A stretch of DNA of 64,000 nucleotides, taken from an uncultured Fulvivirga sp. GTDB lineage: Bacteria > Bacteroidota > Bacteroidia > Cytophagales > Cyclobacteriaceae. Numbering within the stretch: the stretch's first letter is position 1; each line of letters starts with the position of its first letter. The notes beneath the pieces are model-generated. The model ran no database searches and was not told the DNA's origin. It saw only the letters and a list, made by a program, of their open reading frames with translations. Shown piece by piece: positions 9,434 to 17,956 of the stretch. Location: contig CANMSE010000004.1 in the NCBI GenBank assembly GCA_947500555.1, positions 558,001 through 622,000 of the forward strand, given 5' to 3'. Position numbers and translations under genes: made by a program.

Positions 9434-9519
9434 GTCATCCTGAAAGTGTGAAGGATCTTACTAAGCTGAGAATATGTGATTTCAAAACTGAGTAAGATTC
9501 TTCCTTCCGTCAGAATGAC
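9434..9519. repeat. Imperfect inverted intergenic repeat downstream of yaaA
   Basis: Bases 9434-9462 (starting gtcatcctgaaag) and 9491-9519 (agtaagattc to cagaatgac) are imperfect reverse complements with a 28-base centre. The text resembles widely scattered intergenic palindromes of Bacteroidota genomes. No ORF is present. It might act as a terminator for the convergent ends of yaaA and the next minus-strand gene, although there is no clear T run. Confidence 0.6.
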
Positions 9520-9548
9520 ACAGAATGGTGCAAGACGAATCTTTTGAA

Positions 9549-10505
9549 TTACTTAACAGGATACCTCAAAATAGTTCTCAATTTCTCAGGAGCTGTTTTC
9601 CTTGGGTCTGAAAGATAAATCTCATGATGATATCCATTAATTTCCAGCCCCTGATCTTCAACAAATTTAAATAATGTTGCAAGTGTTGATGCCTCTTCTT
9701 CATAACTGCCTAAATGAAGTATTTGCACAGCTTTACCTTCATTTAAAGGAGCAAATTCTACCTCACTGATCTGAGCAGCACCCTTTTTCTCAATGGCATG
9801 CTGAATTGCTTTTTCAACTACCTTGCTAGAAACAAACTCCGGCATTGGTATAGCAATTTTCCAGTGCCATTCATTTCTTGGTGTTTGATCGAAAGGCAAT
9901 TCTCCTTCTACCCACCATTGCCCTTCCATTTTCGGAACCACAAAGTCTTTACCTTCTTCTTTGTAGGTGAATTTCACACCATACGCCACTGCGTAGATCG
10001 CTTCTATTGCTTTAAGAAATATGTCATCTTCAGGCGCAGAAACTCCACTTATGGTTAGATAATCGTAGGGAGTTACCTCTATAATTTGAGGAGTATTTTT
10101 TGCTGTATAATATGTTTTGTCTGCTTTTGTTAAGTCTAATTTATTCATTGTTTCTGTATTAAATAATTCAAAATGATCCATAAATCTGATTTCTTCAAAT
10201 GATGCCATAAAAGGAGCAAGCTCTTTCATCTGTTCTAATTTTTTTGCAGCATTCTGTGCTTCTTCCAGAGAGTTCCATTTCACCAGATCCATAAAAATGA
10301 GCTCATCTTCTGATGACCTAAAAGTCTGATGTTGTATCATTCCAGGAAATGCCAGAATATGTTCTCGAGCTTCTTCCAGCACGTCATCATAACTGTCGGC
10401 ATACTCCGGTTTGATTTTGTATACTACCAGTTCATAGACCATAGTGTTTTTAGCTACTGTCATTGTTGTCATAATTGTTAAGATTAAAAGGGTTACTGTT
10501 TTCAT
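9549..10505 (-). CDS. Putatively secreted ABM/NIPSNAP-like plus GyrI-like ligand-binding protein
   Basis: A 318-residue protein. Residues 1-19 are hydrophobic and could be a signal peptide; a cytosolic start at M22 (MVYELVVYKI) is possible. Residues 22-118 look like a dimeric alpha/beta-barrel of the antibiotic-biosynthesis-monooxygenase/NIPSNAP kind. Residues about 140-318 are a GyrI-like small-molecule-binding domain with the telling end HHEIYLSDPRKTAPEKLRTILRYPV. The gene follows a WYL regulator by 93 bases on the same strand, so the pair may sense or remove a small hydrophobic compound. No enzymatic residue can be named. Confidence 0.75.
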   Translation of the reverse strand: MKTVTLLILTIMTTMTVAKNTMVYELVVYKIKPEYADSYDDVLEEAREHILAFPGMIQHQTFRSSEDELIFMDLVKWNSLEEAQNAAKKLEQMKELAPFMASFEEIRFMDHFELFNTETMNKLDLTKADKTYYTAKNTPQIIEVTPYDYLTISGVSAPEDDIFLKAIEAIYAVAYGVKFTYKEEGKDFVVPKMEGQWWVEGELPFDQTPRNEWHWKIAIPMPEFVSSKVVEKAIQHAIEKKGAAQISEVEFAPLNEGKAVQILHLGSYEEEASTLATLFKFVEDQGLEINGYHHEIYLSDPRKTAPEKLRTILRYPVK

Positions 10506-10598
10506 TTTTTTGAAATTTTAAAATTTACAAAGGCAAGAAAACAGGGGGTAGTGACAACCCTATGTCAGTAGGAAAAAATAATTAAAATTATTTTTTAA

Positions 10599-11567
10599 TT
10601 ATTTCTTGAGAAGGCTTAGATATTGACTTGTTCCCCGTTCGAAAAGTTCACTCACACGCTCTCTAAGTGGTGTTGGTGACAGTACTTCGGCAGAATCACT
10701 AAAAGACAAAGCCCAACGCGCAAAATTTTCCAAATCGCTGGTCATGAATTTCATTTCTTCAAAACTATCGGTATACTCGCTACTCATGTAGCCCATGAAA
10801 TAGCGATATTCTTTTACATACCGGACAGCTTCTTTAGAAAAACGAATGACTACTTCTTCTAAATCAGAACCTTGAATTATTGACTCTACATATCCGGTAT
10901 AGTCACCATGTGCTGAAGGATCAAAATTAGTTTCTGTAGAACGAAGCTTCATAATTCTGTCTGATCGAAAATCCCTTAGGTCATTTCTGAGTCTACAAAA
11001 GCCTATAAGGTGCCAATGCCGTGAATAGTAACATAAGCTAAGTGGCTCTACGTCACGATTAGTGAAGCTGTCATTATAGTTTGAATAATAATCGAAGTTC
11101 AATACTCTATTCTGCGCTAGAGCAGTTTGAATATCAGATAAAAAATGATCCGGAAAATTTGAATCTGGAGTTTTGTGAGGCATATGAAGTACCTCAATGT
11201 TATTCTCTATGCTTTCTAGATAGTCCTTTTCCTCAACCTTCAATGCAGATCTTATTTTATACAAGGCATCGCTAAGATTTTTTTTGATAGAATGATCAGT
11301 TTGCTGTTCAGCTAGTTTAGAAGCCATTAAGATAGCACCTGCTTCTTCTTTTGAAAATTTTACCGGAGGTAGGTTATACCCTTCCATTATAAAGTAGCCC
11401 ACACCCGCTTCTGCTCCAATGGGTACTCCAGCCTCTTCTAATGCTCGAATATCACGGTAAACAGTTCTTATGCTGATATCAAAGCGATCGGCAATCTCTA
11501 ATGCACGAACTACCTTTTTGCTTTGTAGCTGAATGAGAATGGCGGATAGTCGATCTATACGGTTCAT
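10599..11567 (-). CDS. YafY-type HTH and WYL domain transcriptional regulator
   Basis: A 322-residue protein. Residues 1-60 are a helix-turn-helix (RLSAILIQLQSKKVVRALEIADRFDISIRTVYRDIRALEEAGVPIGAE), the usual DeoR/HTH_11 start of YafY proteins. Residues 130-215 hold a WYL domain in which the core reads WHLIGFCRLRNDLRDFRSDRI, and a WCX-like C-terminal domain follows. WYL domains bind nucleic acid or nucleotide-like ligands. It precedes the ABM/GyrI-like gene on the same strand, which is the likely target. Confidence 0.92.
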   Translation of the reverse strand: MNRIDRLSAILIQLQSKKVVRALEIADRFDISIRTVYRDIRALEEAGVPIGAEAGVGYFIMEGYNLPPVKFSKEEAGAILMASKLAEQQTDHSIKKNLSDALYKIRSALKVEEKDYLESIENNIEVLHMPHKTPDSNFPDHFLSDIQTALAQNRVLNFDYYSNYNDSFTNRDVEPLSLCYYSRHWHLIGFCRLRNDLRDFRSDRIMKLRSTETNFDPSAHGDYTGYVESIIQGSDLEEVVIRFSKEAVRYVKEYRYFMGYMSSEYTDSFEEMKFMTSDLENFARWALSFSDSAEVLSPTPLRERVSELFERGTSQYLSLLKK

Positions 11568-11655
11568 AATTTAAAGCTAGTCTGTGATTCGAAAACGATT
11601 TTTAAATAGTAGACCCCTTACGTCCATTGGTATTAGTTATGATCAAATGAGCATG

Positions 11656-12555
11656 CTAGACATTGCATATTCCGGCAATATTGCATTTTAAATGATCAAT
11701 AAAATTCATTAAATATTGCGGATTTTCCTCTTTATTGAGAGTAGCTGCATACCAGTTTCTGTATAATTTTTTGCTTGTAATAGGAACTGAGACCAAAGTG
11801 CCATCTTGCAAATACGGACTTGCCATCCATTGTGCCATAACCTTGATACCCATCCCGGCACGAATCATTTCTACGACCGCTTCTGTAACTTGTATCTGCA
11901 TTACTTTTTTTGGCTGTACTCCAGCAGGGGCTAATACTGCACTATATACTTCAACAGATTCGAGCGGAAGGGAATGAATAATTAGGTTTTCTGTTTCAAA
12001 ATCTTTGGCGCGAACATATTTTTTCTTACCCCATGGATGGTTTGCAGGTAGTACTGCTACCATTTCATCTTCAAAAAGATCATGGTATTTCAAGTTCGGG
12101 TAATCTCTTTTTTCACTAACTATGGCAATATCAACTTTACCGCTGAGCAACTGTTTCTCAGTATGCTCATTATTATCAGGGTAAATCTCGATTTCAATTT
12201 TTGGGAATTCTTTGTTAAAATCTATCATGAGTGACGGAAGCCAGTGATAGCAGGTGTAACACTGTGTTACAATTCGTATGGTACCTGTATCTCCACTTAC
12301 ATATCGTTTGACTGCCCTTTCCGCTTCGTCTATTTCTGCCAACACTTTTTCTGCCGATTTGAGCATAATTTTACCTGCCCCTGAGAGTATAAGCTTTTTC
12401 TTGATTCTATGAAATAGCGGAGCCCCTAGTTGAGTTTCCAATTCTTTTAATTGATGGCTTAGAGCTGATTGGGACAAAAAAAGTGTATCCATCGCCTTTG
12501 TAAGGCTACCTTTTTCTGCTACTTCTTTAATAAGCTTCAAATGTCTAATCTCCAT
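11656..12555 (-). CDS. LysR family transcriptional regulator (MetR-like)
   Basis: A 299-residue protein of normal LysR length. The N-terminal winged helix reads MEIRHLKLIKEVAEKGSLTKAM followed by LFLSQSALSHQLKELE. Residues 90-290 are the type 2 periplasmic-binding-like co-inducer domain. The text is closest to MetR-type regulators, but no methionine genes are next to it. It is divergent from a short ORF and an EamA transporter with a 103-base gap, the classic arrangement for LysR control of the neighbour. The gap holds ttcatgaa and two aattcat words that could form part of a binding site. Confidence 0.93.
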   Translation of the reverse strand: MEIRHLKLIKEVAEKGSLTKAMDTLFLSQSALSHQLKELETQLGAPLFHRIKKKLILSGAGKIMLKSAEKVLAEIDEAERAVKRYVSGDTGTIRIVTQCYTCYHWLPSLMIDFNKEFPKIEIEIYPDNNEHTEKQLLSGKVDIAIVSEKRDYPNLKYHDLFEDEMVAVLPANHPWGKKKYVRAKDFETENLIIHSLPLESVEVYSAVLAPAGVQPKKVMQIQVTEAVVEMIRAGMGIKVMAQWMASPYLQDGTLVSVPITSKKLYRNWYAATLNKEENPQYLMNFIDHLKCNIAGICNV

Positions 12556-12658
12556 ACTATTAATTTAATTCATGAATATAAGAAAATAAATTCATCAAAC
12601 TAATAGAACAGCAATCATATCGACCCGTTACATTCGCTATAATCAAACTAGGAGAACT

Positions 12659-12775
12659 ATGAAAAATCATACGAAAATTATCAAAGTAGAAGAACAACAT
12701 ACTGCTTTTACTCTAGTAGAGTATGTGAAAATATCAGAAAACAGATTTTTGGAACTTGCAGCAATAACTAAATAA
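12659..12775 (+). CDS. Small 38-residue ORF upstream of the EamA transporter
   Basis: ATG at 12659 is preceded by aggag eight bases upstream, one of the strongest ribosome binding sites in the window. The frame codes for 38 residues starting MKNHTKIIKVEEQHTAFTL and ends with TAA at 12773-12775. Only one base separates it from the transporter ATG at 12777, so coupled translation is likely. There is no signal peptide or membrane segment. I do not recognise the family. It could be a small regulatory peptide, a leader ORF, or the remnant of a larger gene. Confidence 0.55.
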   Translation: MKNHTKIIKVEEQHTAFTLVEYVKISENRFLELAAITK

Positions 12776-12776
12776 T

Positions 12777-13706
12777 ATGAGAACGAACATACTTTTACTT
12801 CTTGTACTAGCAGCGTTATGGGGGCCGTCATTTCTGTTTATTAAGATATCTGTTGAAGAAATTTCACCAATGCTTTTAGCTGGATTAAGAATTGGTCTTG
12901 CTGCCATAGTTCTTAATTTATTCTTGTACCTAAAATCACAGCGATTGACATGGAATATTAAATTCTGGAAACAGGTGACAATTTCAGGCCTGTTTGCTCA
13001 GGCTATTCCGTTTACCTTAATCAATTGGGGAGAACAATATGTAGATAGTGGTTTGGCCTCAATTCTAAATGGACTTACTCCATTGAGTACCGTTATTATG
13101 GCGCATTACTTTATTTCTACCGAGCAGTTGACTACCAAAAAGATTATTGGAGTCATATTAGGTTTCTTTGGGTTAGCCGTTTTATGCTTACCACAACTAA
13201 TTGATGGTGCAAATTTCGGTTTGCTAGGTATAGCAGCGGTAGCATTAGGAGCGATAAGCTATGGCGTGGGAATGATTTTTTCACGTATTTATTTTAAAGA
13301 TACTCCTCCTATGCATGCTCCTGCCGGACAGCTGTTAGTAACGAGTATGTACATGCTTCCAATTAGCATCTACTTTGATACTTCTACCAAATTACTGTCA
13401 TTATCGACTAATGTTGTATTATCAGTGTTGGTGCTTGGCATTTTTGGAACAGCAGTAGCATTTGTTGTTTACTTTAAATTATTAAAAAGAGCCGGGCCCT
13501 CCTTTCTTTCGCTGGTCACCTATATTATGCCTGTATTTTCAGTTGTATTAGGAATTATATTTTTAAATGAAACATTGTCTATAACTGTTTTATGGGGAAT
13601 GGGCTTAATATTATTGGGTATTTTTATAGTGAACATTAAGACTGAAAGGTTGTTCAAAAGTATACCTAAAAGAATCATCTATTCTCCTGCTGAATGTGCT
13701 GAATAA
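12777..13706 (+). CDS. DMT superfamily (EamA) transporter
   Basis: A 309-residue polytopic membrane protein with about ten helices arranged as two EamA repeats. The first half starts ILLLLVLAALWGPSFLFIKI and contains LINWGEQYVDSGLASILNGLTPLST; the second ends LNETLSITVLWGMGLILLGIFIVN. These are the usual landmarks of the RhaT/EamA group, which exports metabolites or amino acids. The substrate is unknown. It is probably co-translated with the 38-codon ORF and regulated by the divergent LysR gene. The alcohol dehydrogenase follows after 27 bases. Confidence 0.92.
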   Translation: MRTNILLLLVLAALWGPSFLFIKISVEEISPMLLAGLRIGLAAIVLNLFLYLKSQRLTWNIKFWKQVTISGLFAQAIPFTLINWGEQYVDSGLASILNGLTPLSTVIMAHYFISTEQLTTKKIIGVILGFFGLAVLCLPQLIDGANFGLLGIAAVALGAISYGVGMIFSRIYFKDTPPMHAPAGQLLVTSMYMLPISIYFDTSTKLLSLSTNVVLSVLVLGIFGTAVAFVVYFKLLKRAGPSFLSLVTYIMPVFSVVLGIIFLNETLSITVLWGMGLILLGIFIVNIKTERLFKSIPKRIIYSPAECAE

Positions 13707-13733
13707 TTTAGGTCATGAAATGAAAAATATAAT

Positions 13734-14786
13734 ATGACAAAAGTAAAGGCGTACGGAGCTCAAGATAGTAAATCGGATTTGACACAACTCACCATAGAAA
13801 GGAGGGACGTTCAGCCCAATGATGTAAAGATAGATATTCTTTATTGCGGTGTTTGCCACAGCGATATTCATACGGCACATAACGATTGGGGAGGGACTAA
13901 ATACCCAACTGTTCCAGGACATGAAATCATAGGTAAAGTGTTAGAAGTGGGTAAGGATGTTACAACTTTCAGTGTAGGAGATCTGGTGGGAGTAGGTTGT
14001 TTGGTTGATTCATGTAGAGTTTGCGATTCTTGTAAGGACGATTTGGAGCAGTACTGTGAAAATGGTATGGTAGGAACATATAATGGAAAGGACAAGCATC
14101 TGGGAGGGCATACTTTTGGAGGCTATTCAGAAACTATTGTCGTTGATAAGGACTTCGTATTGAGTATTCCAGAGAACATCGATGCTAAAGCGGCTGCTCC
14201 ATTGTTATGTGCCGGTATTACTACATGGTCACCTTTGAGTCATTGGAAGGTAAAGAAGGGAGATAAAGTTGGTGTTATAGGCCTGGGAGGCCTGGGGCAC
14301 ATGGGGATAAAGTTTGCCAACGCACTGGGCTGTCATGTGGTGATGGTTACTACTTCCGAATCTAAACGTGCTGATGCCAAAGCGTTGGGAGCCCATGAAG
14401 TGCTCATTTCAAAGAATGAAGATGAAATGAAGGCTAATGCGAGGTCATTTGATTTTTTATTAAATACTGTACCCGTTAAGCATGATTTGAATCCCTATCT
14501 AGGATTGCTCAGACGAGATGGCACTATGTGTATGGTCGGAGCTATTGAACCTTTGGAATCGATGCATGGTGGTCAATTGATTTTAAATAGGAGAAGGTTA
14601 GTAGGTTCATTGATTGGCGGCATAAAAGAGACGCAGGAAATGCTGGACTTTTGTGGTGAGCATAACGTTGTCAGTGACATTGAGATGATCGATATGCAGA
14701 ATATTAATACGGCTTATGATCGGGTTATGAAATCTGATGTGAAGTATAGATTCGTGATTGACATGAAGTCATTGAAAGATACCTAA
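13734..14786 (+). CDS. Zinc-dependent NAD(P) alcohol dehydrogenase, YahK/CAD type
   Basis: A 350-residue medium-chain dehydrogenase. The catalytic zinc site is seen as CGVCHSD (C41) and GHE (H63). The structural zinc loop is GCLVDSCRVCDSCKDDLEQYC. The family mark GGHTFGGYSE and the Rossmann motif GVIGLGGLGHMGIKFA follow. This is the aldehyde-reducing cinnamyl-alcohol-dehydrogenase group, generally NADPH-preferring. It lies 27 bases after the EamA gene and may be co-transcribed, suggesting export plus reduction of the same class of compound, though this is inference. Confidence 0.94.
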   Translation: MTKVKAYGAQDSKSDLTQLTIERRDVQPNDVKIDILYCGVCHSDIHTAHNDWGGTKYPTVPGHEIIGKVLEVGKDVTTFSVGDLVGVGCLVDSCRVCDSCKDDLEQYCENGMVGTYNGKDKHLGGHTFGGYSETIVVDKDFVLSIPENIDAKAAAPLLCAGITTWSPLSHWKVKKGDKVGVIGLGGLGHMGIKFANALGCHVVMVTTSESKRADAKALGAHEVLISKNEDEMKANARSFDFLLNTVPVKHDLNPYLGLLRRDGTMCMVGAIEPLESMHGGQLILNRRRLVGSLIGGIKETQEMLDFCGEHNVVSDIEMIDMQNINTAYDRVMKSDVKYRFVIDMKSLKDT

Positions 14787-14788
14787 GA

Positions 14789-14922
14789 GATTGCTTCGCT
14801 AAACTCGCAAAACGTTTTGCGGGCTGGCCTGACTTGTAAAGGCAGGGAAGTATGACGAAGCAGTCTGTTAAATAACAAAGGATTCCGGCTCCCGCCTTTG
14901 GCGGACAAGCAAGGCCCGGAAT
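14789..14922. repeat. Structured intergenic repeat with two nested hairpins
   Basis: The first unit (14789-14865) has outer arms gattgcttcg and cgaagcagtc around a perfect 16-bp palindrome at 14806-14821. The second unit (14882-14922) has arms attccgg and ccggaat enclosing ccgcc-ttt-ggcgg (14892-14904). The latter is a hairpin form often seen scattered in Bacteroidota genomes. It separates convergent genes and could terminate both. No ORF is seen. Confidence 0.6.
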
Positions 14923-14926
14923 GACC

Positions 14927-15682
14927 TTATCTCAAATAAGAAGCACCATTGACATCTATAATTGTTCCGGAGCTATATTCAGCTCCTTCCGATGCAAGAA
15001 AAAGAATAGCATGAGCCACTTCTTCGGGCTTAGCCATACGTCTGAATGGTGATTCAGCAAGTAGGCGTTCTCTTTCAACAGGGGTAAGCGTTTTAGCGCC
15101 CATTTCTGTATCGGTAAAACCAGGAGCAACAACACTTACAAAAATGTTATGAGGTGCCAGAGCTTTCGCCAAAGATTGACTCATAGCATTAAGTGCTGCT
15201 TTACTGGCTCCATAAGCTGGTTTGGTAGGCTCACCTCTAAAGGCACCCCGCGAGGATACATTGATGATTCTACCACCACCGCTTTTCATCATATGTAAAG
15301 CAGCCTGATGGCACATGTCAGCAGCTGCAAATAAATTTGTCTTGAAAGTATTTGTCCATGCAGCCCTCCAGTCTTTTAGTGAAGTTTCAGCAATTGGATG
15401 TTGGATAGATATTCCTGCATTGTTGACTAATACATCTATAGATCCATAGTAATCAACAAATGCTTCGATGAGGTTTTTTGGACCATTCTCATCGGATATA
15501 TCCTCTTTAAAAAGCTTGTGATTACCTGATCCTAATTCTTCTAAACATTTTTCCGCAGCTTCATTGTTTGTTCGGTAGTTCAGCCCGACATTGGCTCCTT
15601 TCATAGCGAAAGCAAGTGTGGTAGCTTTTCCTATACCACGGGTACCACCAGTGATCAGTACATTCTTATTCTTGAAGTTCAT
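14927..15682 (-). CDS. SDR family oxidoreductase (FabG-like)
   Basis: A 251-residue classical short-chain dehydrogenase. The cofactor motif TGGTRGIGKAT lies near residues 11-21, NNAG near 88, the catalytic serine in NVSSRGAF, and Y-x-x-x-K in AYGASKAAL. The end reads GTIIDVNGASYLR, close to 3-oxoacyl-ACP reductase and glucose dehydrogenase types. The substrate cannot be told from sequence. The gene converges with the alcohol dehydrogenase across the structured repeat. Confidence 0.93.
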   Translation of the reverse strand: MNFKNKNVLITGGTRGIGKATTLAFAMKGANVGLNYRTNNEAAEKCLEELGSGNHKLFKEDISDENGPKNLIEAFVDYYGSIDVLVNNAGISIQHPIAETSLKDWRAAWTNTFKTNLFAAADMCHQAALHMMKSGGGRIINVSSRGAFRGEPTKPAYGASKAALNAMSQSLAKALAPHNIFVSVVAPGFTDTEMGAKTLTPVERERLLAESPFRRMAKPEEVAHAILFLASEGAEYSSGTIIDVNGASYLR

Positions 15683-15698
15683 CGAACTAATTAAGCAA

Positions 15699-15720
15699 AT
15701 TGACGTTTAATGACGTCAAT
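15699..15720. promoter_or_regulatory. 8-bp inverted repeat with a TGACGTCA core
   Basis: Arms attgacgt (15699-15706) and acgtcaat (15713-15720) are perfect reverse complements with a six-base gap; the right half also contains the self-complementary octamer TGACGTCA. It sits 17 bases upstream of the SDR start (minus strand) and just after the small membrane gene. A regulator site is plausible; the protein is unknown. Confidence 0.4.
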
Positions 15721-15723
15721 ACT

Positions 15724-15963
15724 TCAGGCATTTTCTGAATACTTTTTATTTATATCGCTGTACCAGTATCCGTCATTCCATTTCTCCTTTGGCGCCTTGC
15801 CATGTTTCAATACTATGTAAATCATATATAACAGCAGGGTATTTCCAACAAGAAAGAGAATAAACATTAGTATGTAGGCAGGACTCAAAACCGGGGCCAG
15901 TGTATAGAGAAATAAATAGAACGTAACTCCAATAACTGTAAATCTGATAGGTCTCATAATCAT
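15724..15963 (-). CDS. Small two-helix membrane protein, unknown function
   Basis: A 79-residue protein with two predicted membrane helices (about residues 8-24 and 31-51) and a polar C-terminal tail that reads KEKWNDGYWYSDINKKYSENA. The initiator may be M1 or M3. It lies 41 bases upstream of the SDR gene on the same strand. I do not recognise a family. The Trp/Tyr-rich tail suggests a cytosolic or periplasmic interaction segment. Confidence 0.6.
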   Translation of the reverse strand: MIMRPIRFTVIGVTFYLFLYTLAPVLSPAYILMFILFLVGNTLLLYMIYIVLKHGKAPKEKWNDGYWYSDINKKYSENA

Positions 15964-16022
15964 TTTTAGTTATTACACTTTGATAACAACTTTGAGCAGA
16001 AACCTGTTCAGGTTATTGAGAA

Positions 16023-16595
16023 TCATTCTACCTTGGTACAATAGATATTCCAGGTGGGATAAACAAATGTTTCACCTTTGTTAACCCAAGCACCAGCCCA
16101 ATTGAATGAATCTTTCTTTATATCATAAAATCTGATTTTAAAATATCCGGGGGTCCCATTAGGAGCAGCCTGATCTCTATACAAAATTATACTATTGCCA
16201 TCTCTATTTCCTTCCCAGGCTGATAGTGTGGGAGTTATACCACCGTTTGAGTAATAGTGAACATACCATTTACTGCTATCTACACTGTATTGCCTAATAC
16301 TGCCTGAATGTAAACCGTCAGATTTGAGAGTTTCATCCTGTACACCCAAACCGTTCATGATGTATTTGAATACCCAAACCATTTCGACAGTATCAGCCCA
16401 TGTGTTTTGATCTATTCTACTTACGGATTTACAACTGTTTTTCCCTATCAATTCCTTATAATCTGCAAGTTGTTCAGGCGCTTCTGGATTAAGTTTTCCA
16501 TAGGGTTGTTCATTGGTTATGTGATACTGATAATCTTGACCATTAAGAGAGGTTAACATAGCAGAAAGAGGTATTATAAGTAATAGTAGTCGCAT
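16023..16595 (-). CDS. Secreted protein of unknown function (190 aa)
   Basis: A signal peptide covers residues 1-20 (MRLLLLIIPLSAMLTSLNGQ). The mature part reads as one small beta-rich domain: KELIGKNSCKSVSRID, then many aromatic strands such as WYVHYYSNGGITPTLSAWEGNRDG. That pattern recalls lipocalin-like DUF1579-type domains, but the match is too weak to name. It lies 80 bases downstream of a LytTR regulator on the same strand and may be its target. Confidence 0.75.
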   Translation of the reverse strand: MRLLLLIIPLSAMLTSLNGQDYQYHITNEQPYGKLNPEAPEQLADYKELIGKNSCKSVSRIDQNTWADTVEMVWVFKYIMNGLGVQDETLKSDGLHSGSIRQYSVDSSKWYVHYYSNGGITPTLSAWEGNRDGNSIILYRDQAAPNGTPGYFKIRFYDIKKDSFNWAGAWVNKGETFVYPTWNIYCTKVE

Positions 16596-16674
16596 AAGTT
16601 TTTTTTTGAAATCAAAGCGAAAATTCGGAAAATGACCAGCTTGTTGCAGCTAACGAATAATTATTTGCAGCGAA

Positions 16675-17520
16675 TTATAGCGACTCCTCTTTAATCCTTT
16701 TTCGAAGGATTTGCTCTCCTGTTCTAGAAACTGGAATTTGGGTACGATTCTGCAAAGTGACCGTGGCCGAATCAAAATTTATCTTTTCTAAGTAATTAAG
16801 GTTGAGCAATGCTCCACGGTGTACACGTACAAATCGATATTGGGCTAATTCTTTTTCAAGAAATTTTAATGACTTTCTTAAATAGTAACTTTTATCATTG
16901 GTGTGAATTTTCACGCAGTAGTCATCAGCTTGTATCCAACTAATATCTTGCAGGGATAAGGGTTTTACAAGGTTTCCTATTTTTACCGTTATTTTTGGCT
17001 CTTCACGTGTAGGTATTTCTTCCTTTACTTTTTTAAGTTCCACTATTTCCACCCATTGTGCATCTATTTTATTAATGTGCTTTAGGTTATTAAGCCAAAG
17101 TACTAACCCACCGTGAGCCATGAAAAAAGTAAGCCACTTTTGGTAAAAAAAGAATGTACAGAATTCAAGAAACACCTTTTGTGTAAATACTATATCTTGC
17201 TCATAAATGCTAATCAGACTTATAGTAATAATGGATAAGGTAATAAAAAATGTACTTAAGATAATTAAGGCCAACACTTGTTTCAGTCTAATTATTCTGA
17301 TACCTCCTGCATACACTTTCCATAAGATCACAGCAAATGGGACACTGAATACCAACCAGCTGGACCACCGAATAAAATGAAGGCGAAGAAAAGTTGATAG
17401 TGGCTGAACCTGACCGCTTAAATCAAATGTATCTACATAAAATTTTTGTTGAAATGCATCGAAAGTGATTAAGATACAGAGGAAAGTAAAGAGAATTAAA
17501 AATGACTGCTTACTCAACAT
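16675..17520 (-). CDS. Membrane LytTR-type transcriptional regulator
   Basis: A 281-residue protein with four predicted helices in residues 8-155, a linker, and a LytTR DNA-binding domain in residues about 180-280. The DNA-binding part shows the signature WIQADDYCVKIHTNDKSYYLRKSL and RFVRVHRGALLNLNYLEK. There is no receiver domain, so the membrane part is the likely sensor. One of three such regulators here (others at 18445 and 30191). It is divergent from the cupin gene at 17591 and upstream of the secreted protein at 16023. Confidence 0.9.
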   Translation of the reverse strand: MLSKQSFLILFTFLCILITFDAFQQKFYVDTFDLSGQVQPLSTFLRLHFIRWSSWLVFSVPFAVILWKVYAGGIRIIRLKQVLALIILSTFFITLSIITISLISIYEQDIVFTQKVFLEFCTFFFYQKWLTFFMAHGGLVLWLNNLKHINKIDAQWVEIVELKKVKEEIPTREEPKITVKIGNLVKPLSLQDISWIQADDYCVKIHTNDKSYYLRKSLKFLEKELAQYRFVRVHRGALLNLNYLEKINFDSATVTLQNRTQIPVSRTGEQILRKRIKEESL

Positions 17521-17590
17521 ATTATAAATATAAAGTAAATGTGGCTCTAATGGTAAAATAAGAATGGGGCGAAGTGGCTATAATTGTAGA

Positions 17591-17956
17591 ATGAAGGCAA
17601 TCAACATTAAGGAAAAGTTCAATTTATTTAAGGATCAGTGGTCACCGCGAATAATAGGGGAGCTTAATGGTCAACAAGTCAAGCTGGCTAAGCTTAAAAA
17701 TGACTTTGTTTGGCATAGTCATGAAAATGAGGATGAACTTTTTATGATTATTAAAGGGTCGCTCGTTATGGAGTATCGTGATCGTAAAGAGATAGTGAAT
17801 GAGGGAGAAATAGTAATTGTACCCAGAGGTGTTGAACATAATCCACATACTTTAAATGAGGAGGAAGTATGGGTGCTATTGTTTGAGCCTGCAGAGACTA
17901 AGCATACTGGTGTTATAAAACATGAAAGAACAGTTGAGAAGCAAGAATGGATTTAG
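17591..17956 (+). CDS. Small cupin domain protein
   Basis: A 121-residue single cupin. Cupin motif 1 is seen as WHSHENEDELFMIIKGSLVMEY and motif 2 as GEIVIVPRGVEHNPHTLNE; the His and Glu metal ligands are therefore present. The ATG at 17591 was preferred over one at 17564 because MKAINIKEKF is the usual start and the longer version adds only nine unrelated residues. Related proteins are annotated as mannose-6-phosphate-isomerase-like, but function is unknown. Its last ten bases overlap the TPR gene. Confidence 0.85.
   Translation: MKAINIKEKFNLFKDQWSPRIIGELNGQQVKLAKLKNDFVWHSHENEDELFMIIKGSLVMEYRDRKEIVNEGEIVIVPRGVEHNPHTLNEEEVWVLLFEPAETKHTGVIKHERTVEKQEWI

Noticed and set aside
17564..17590. Longer start of the cupin gene at 17564
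   Set aside because: Adds nine residues unlike the family start, and the ATG at 17591 gives the usual N-terminus MKAINIKEKF.
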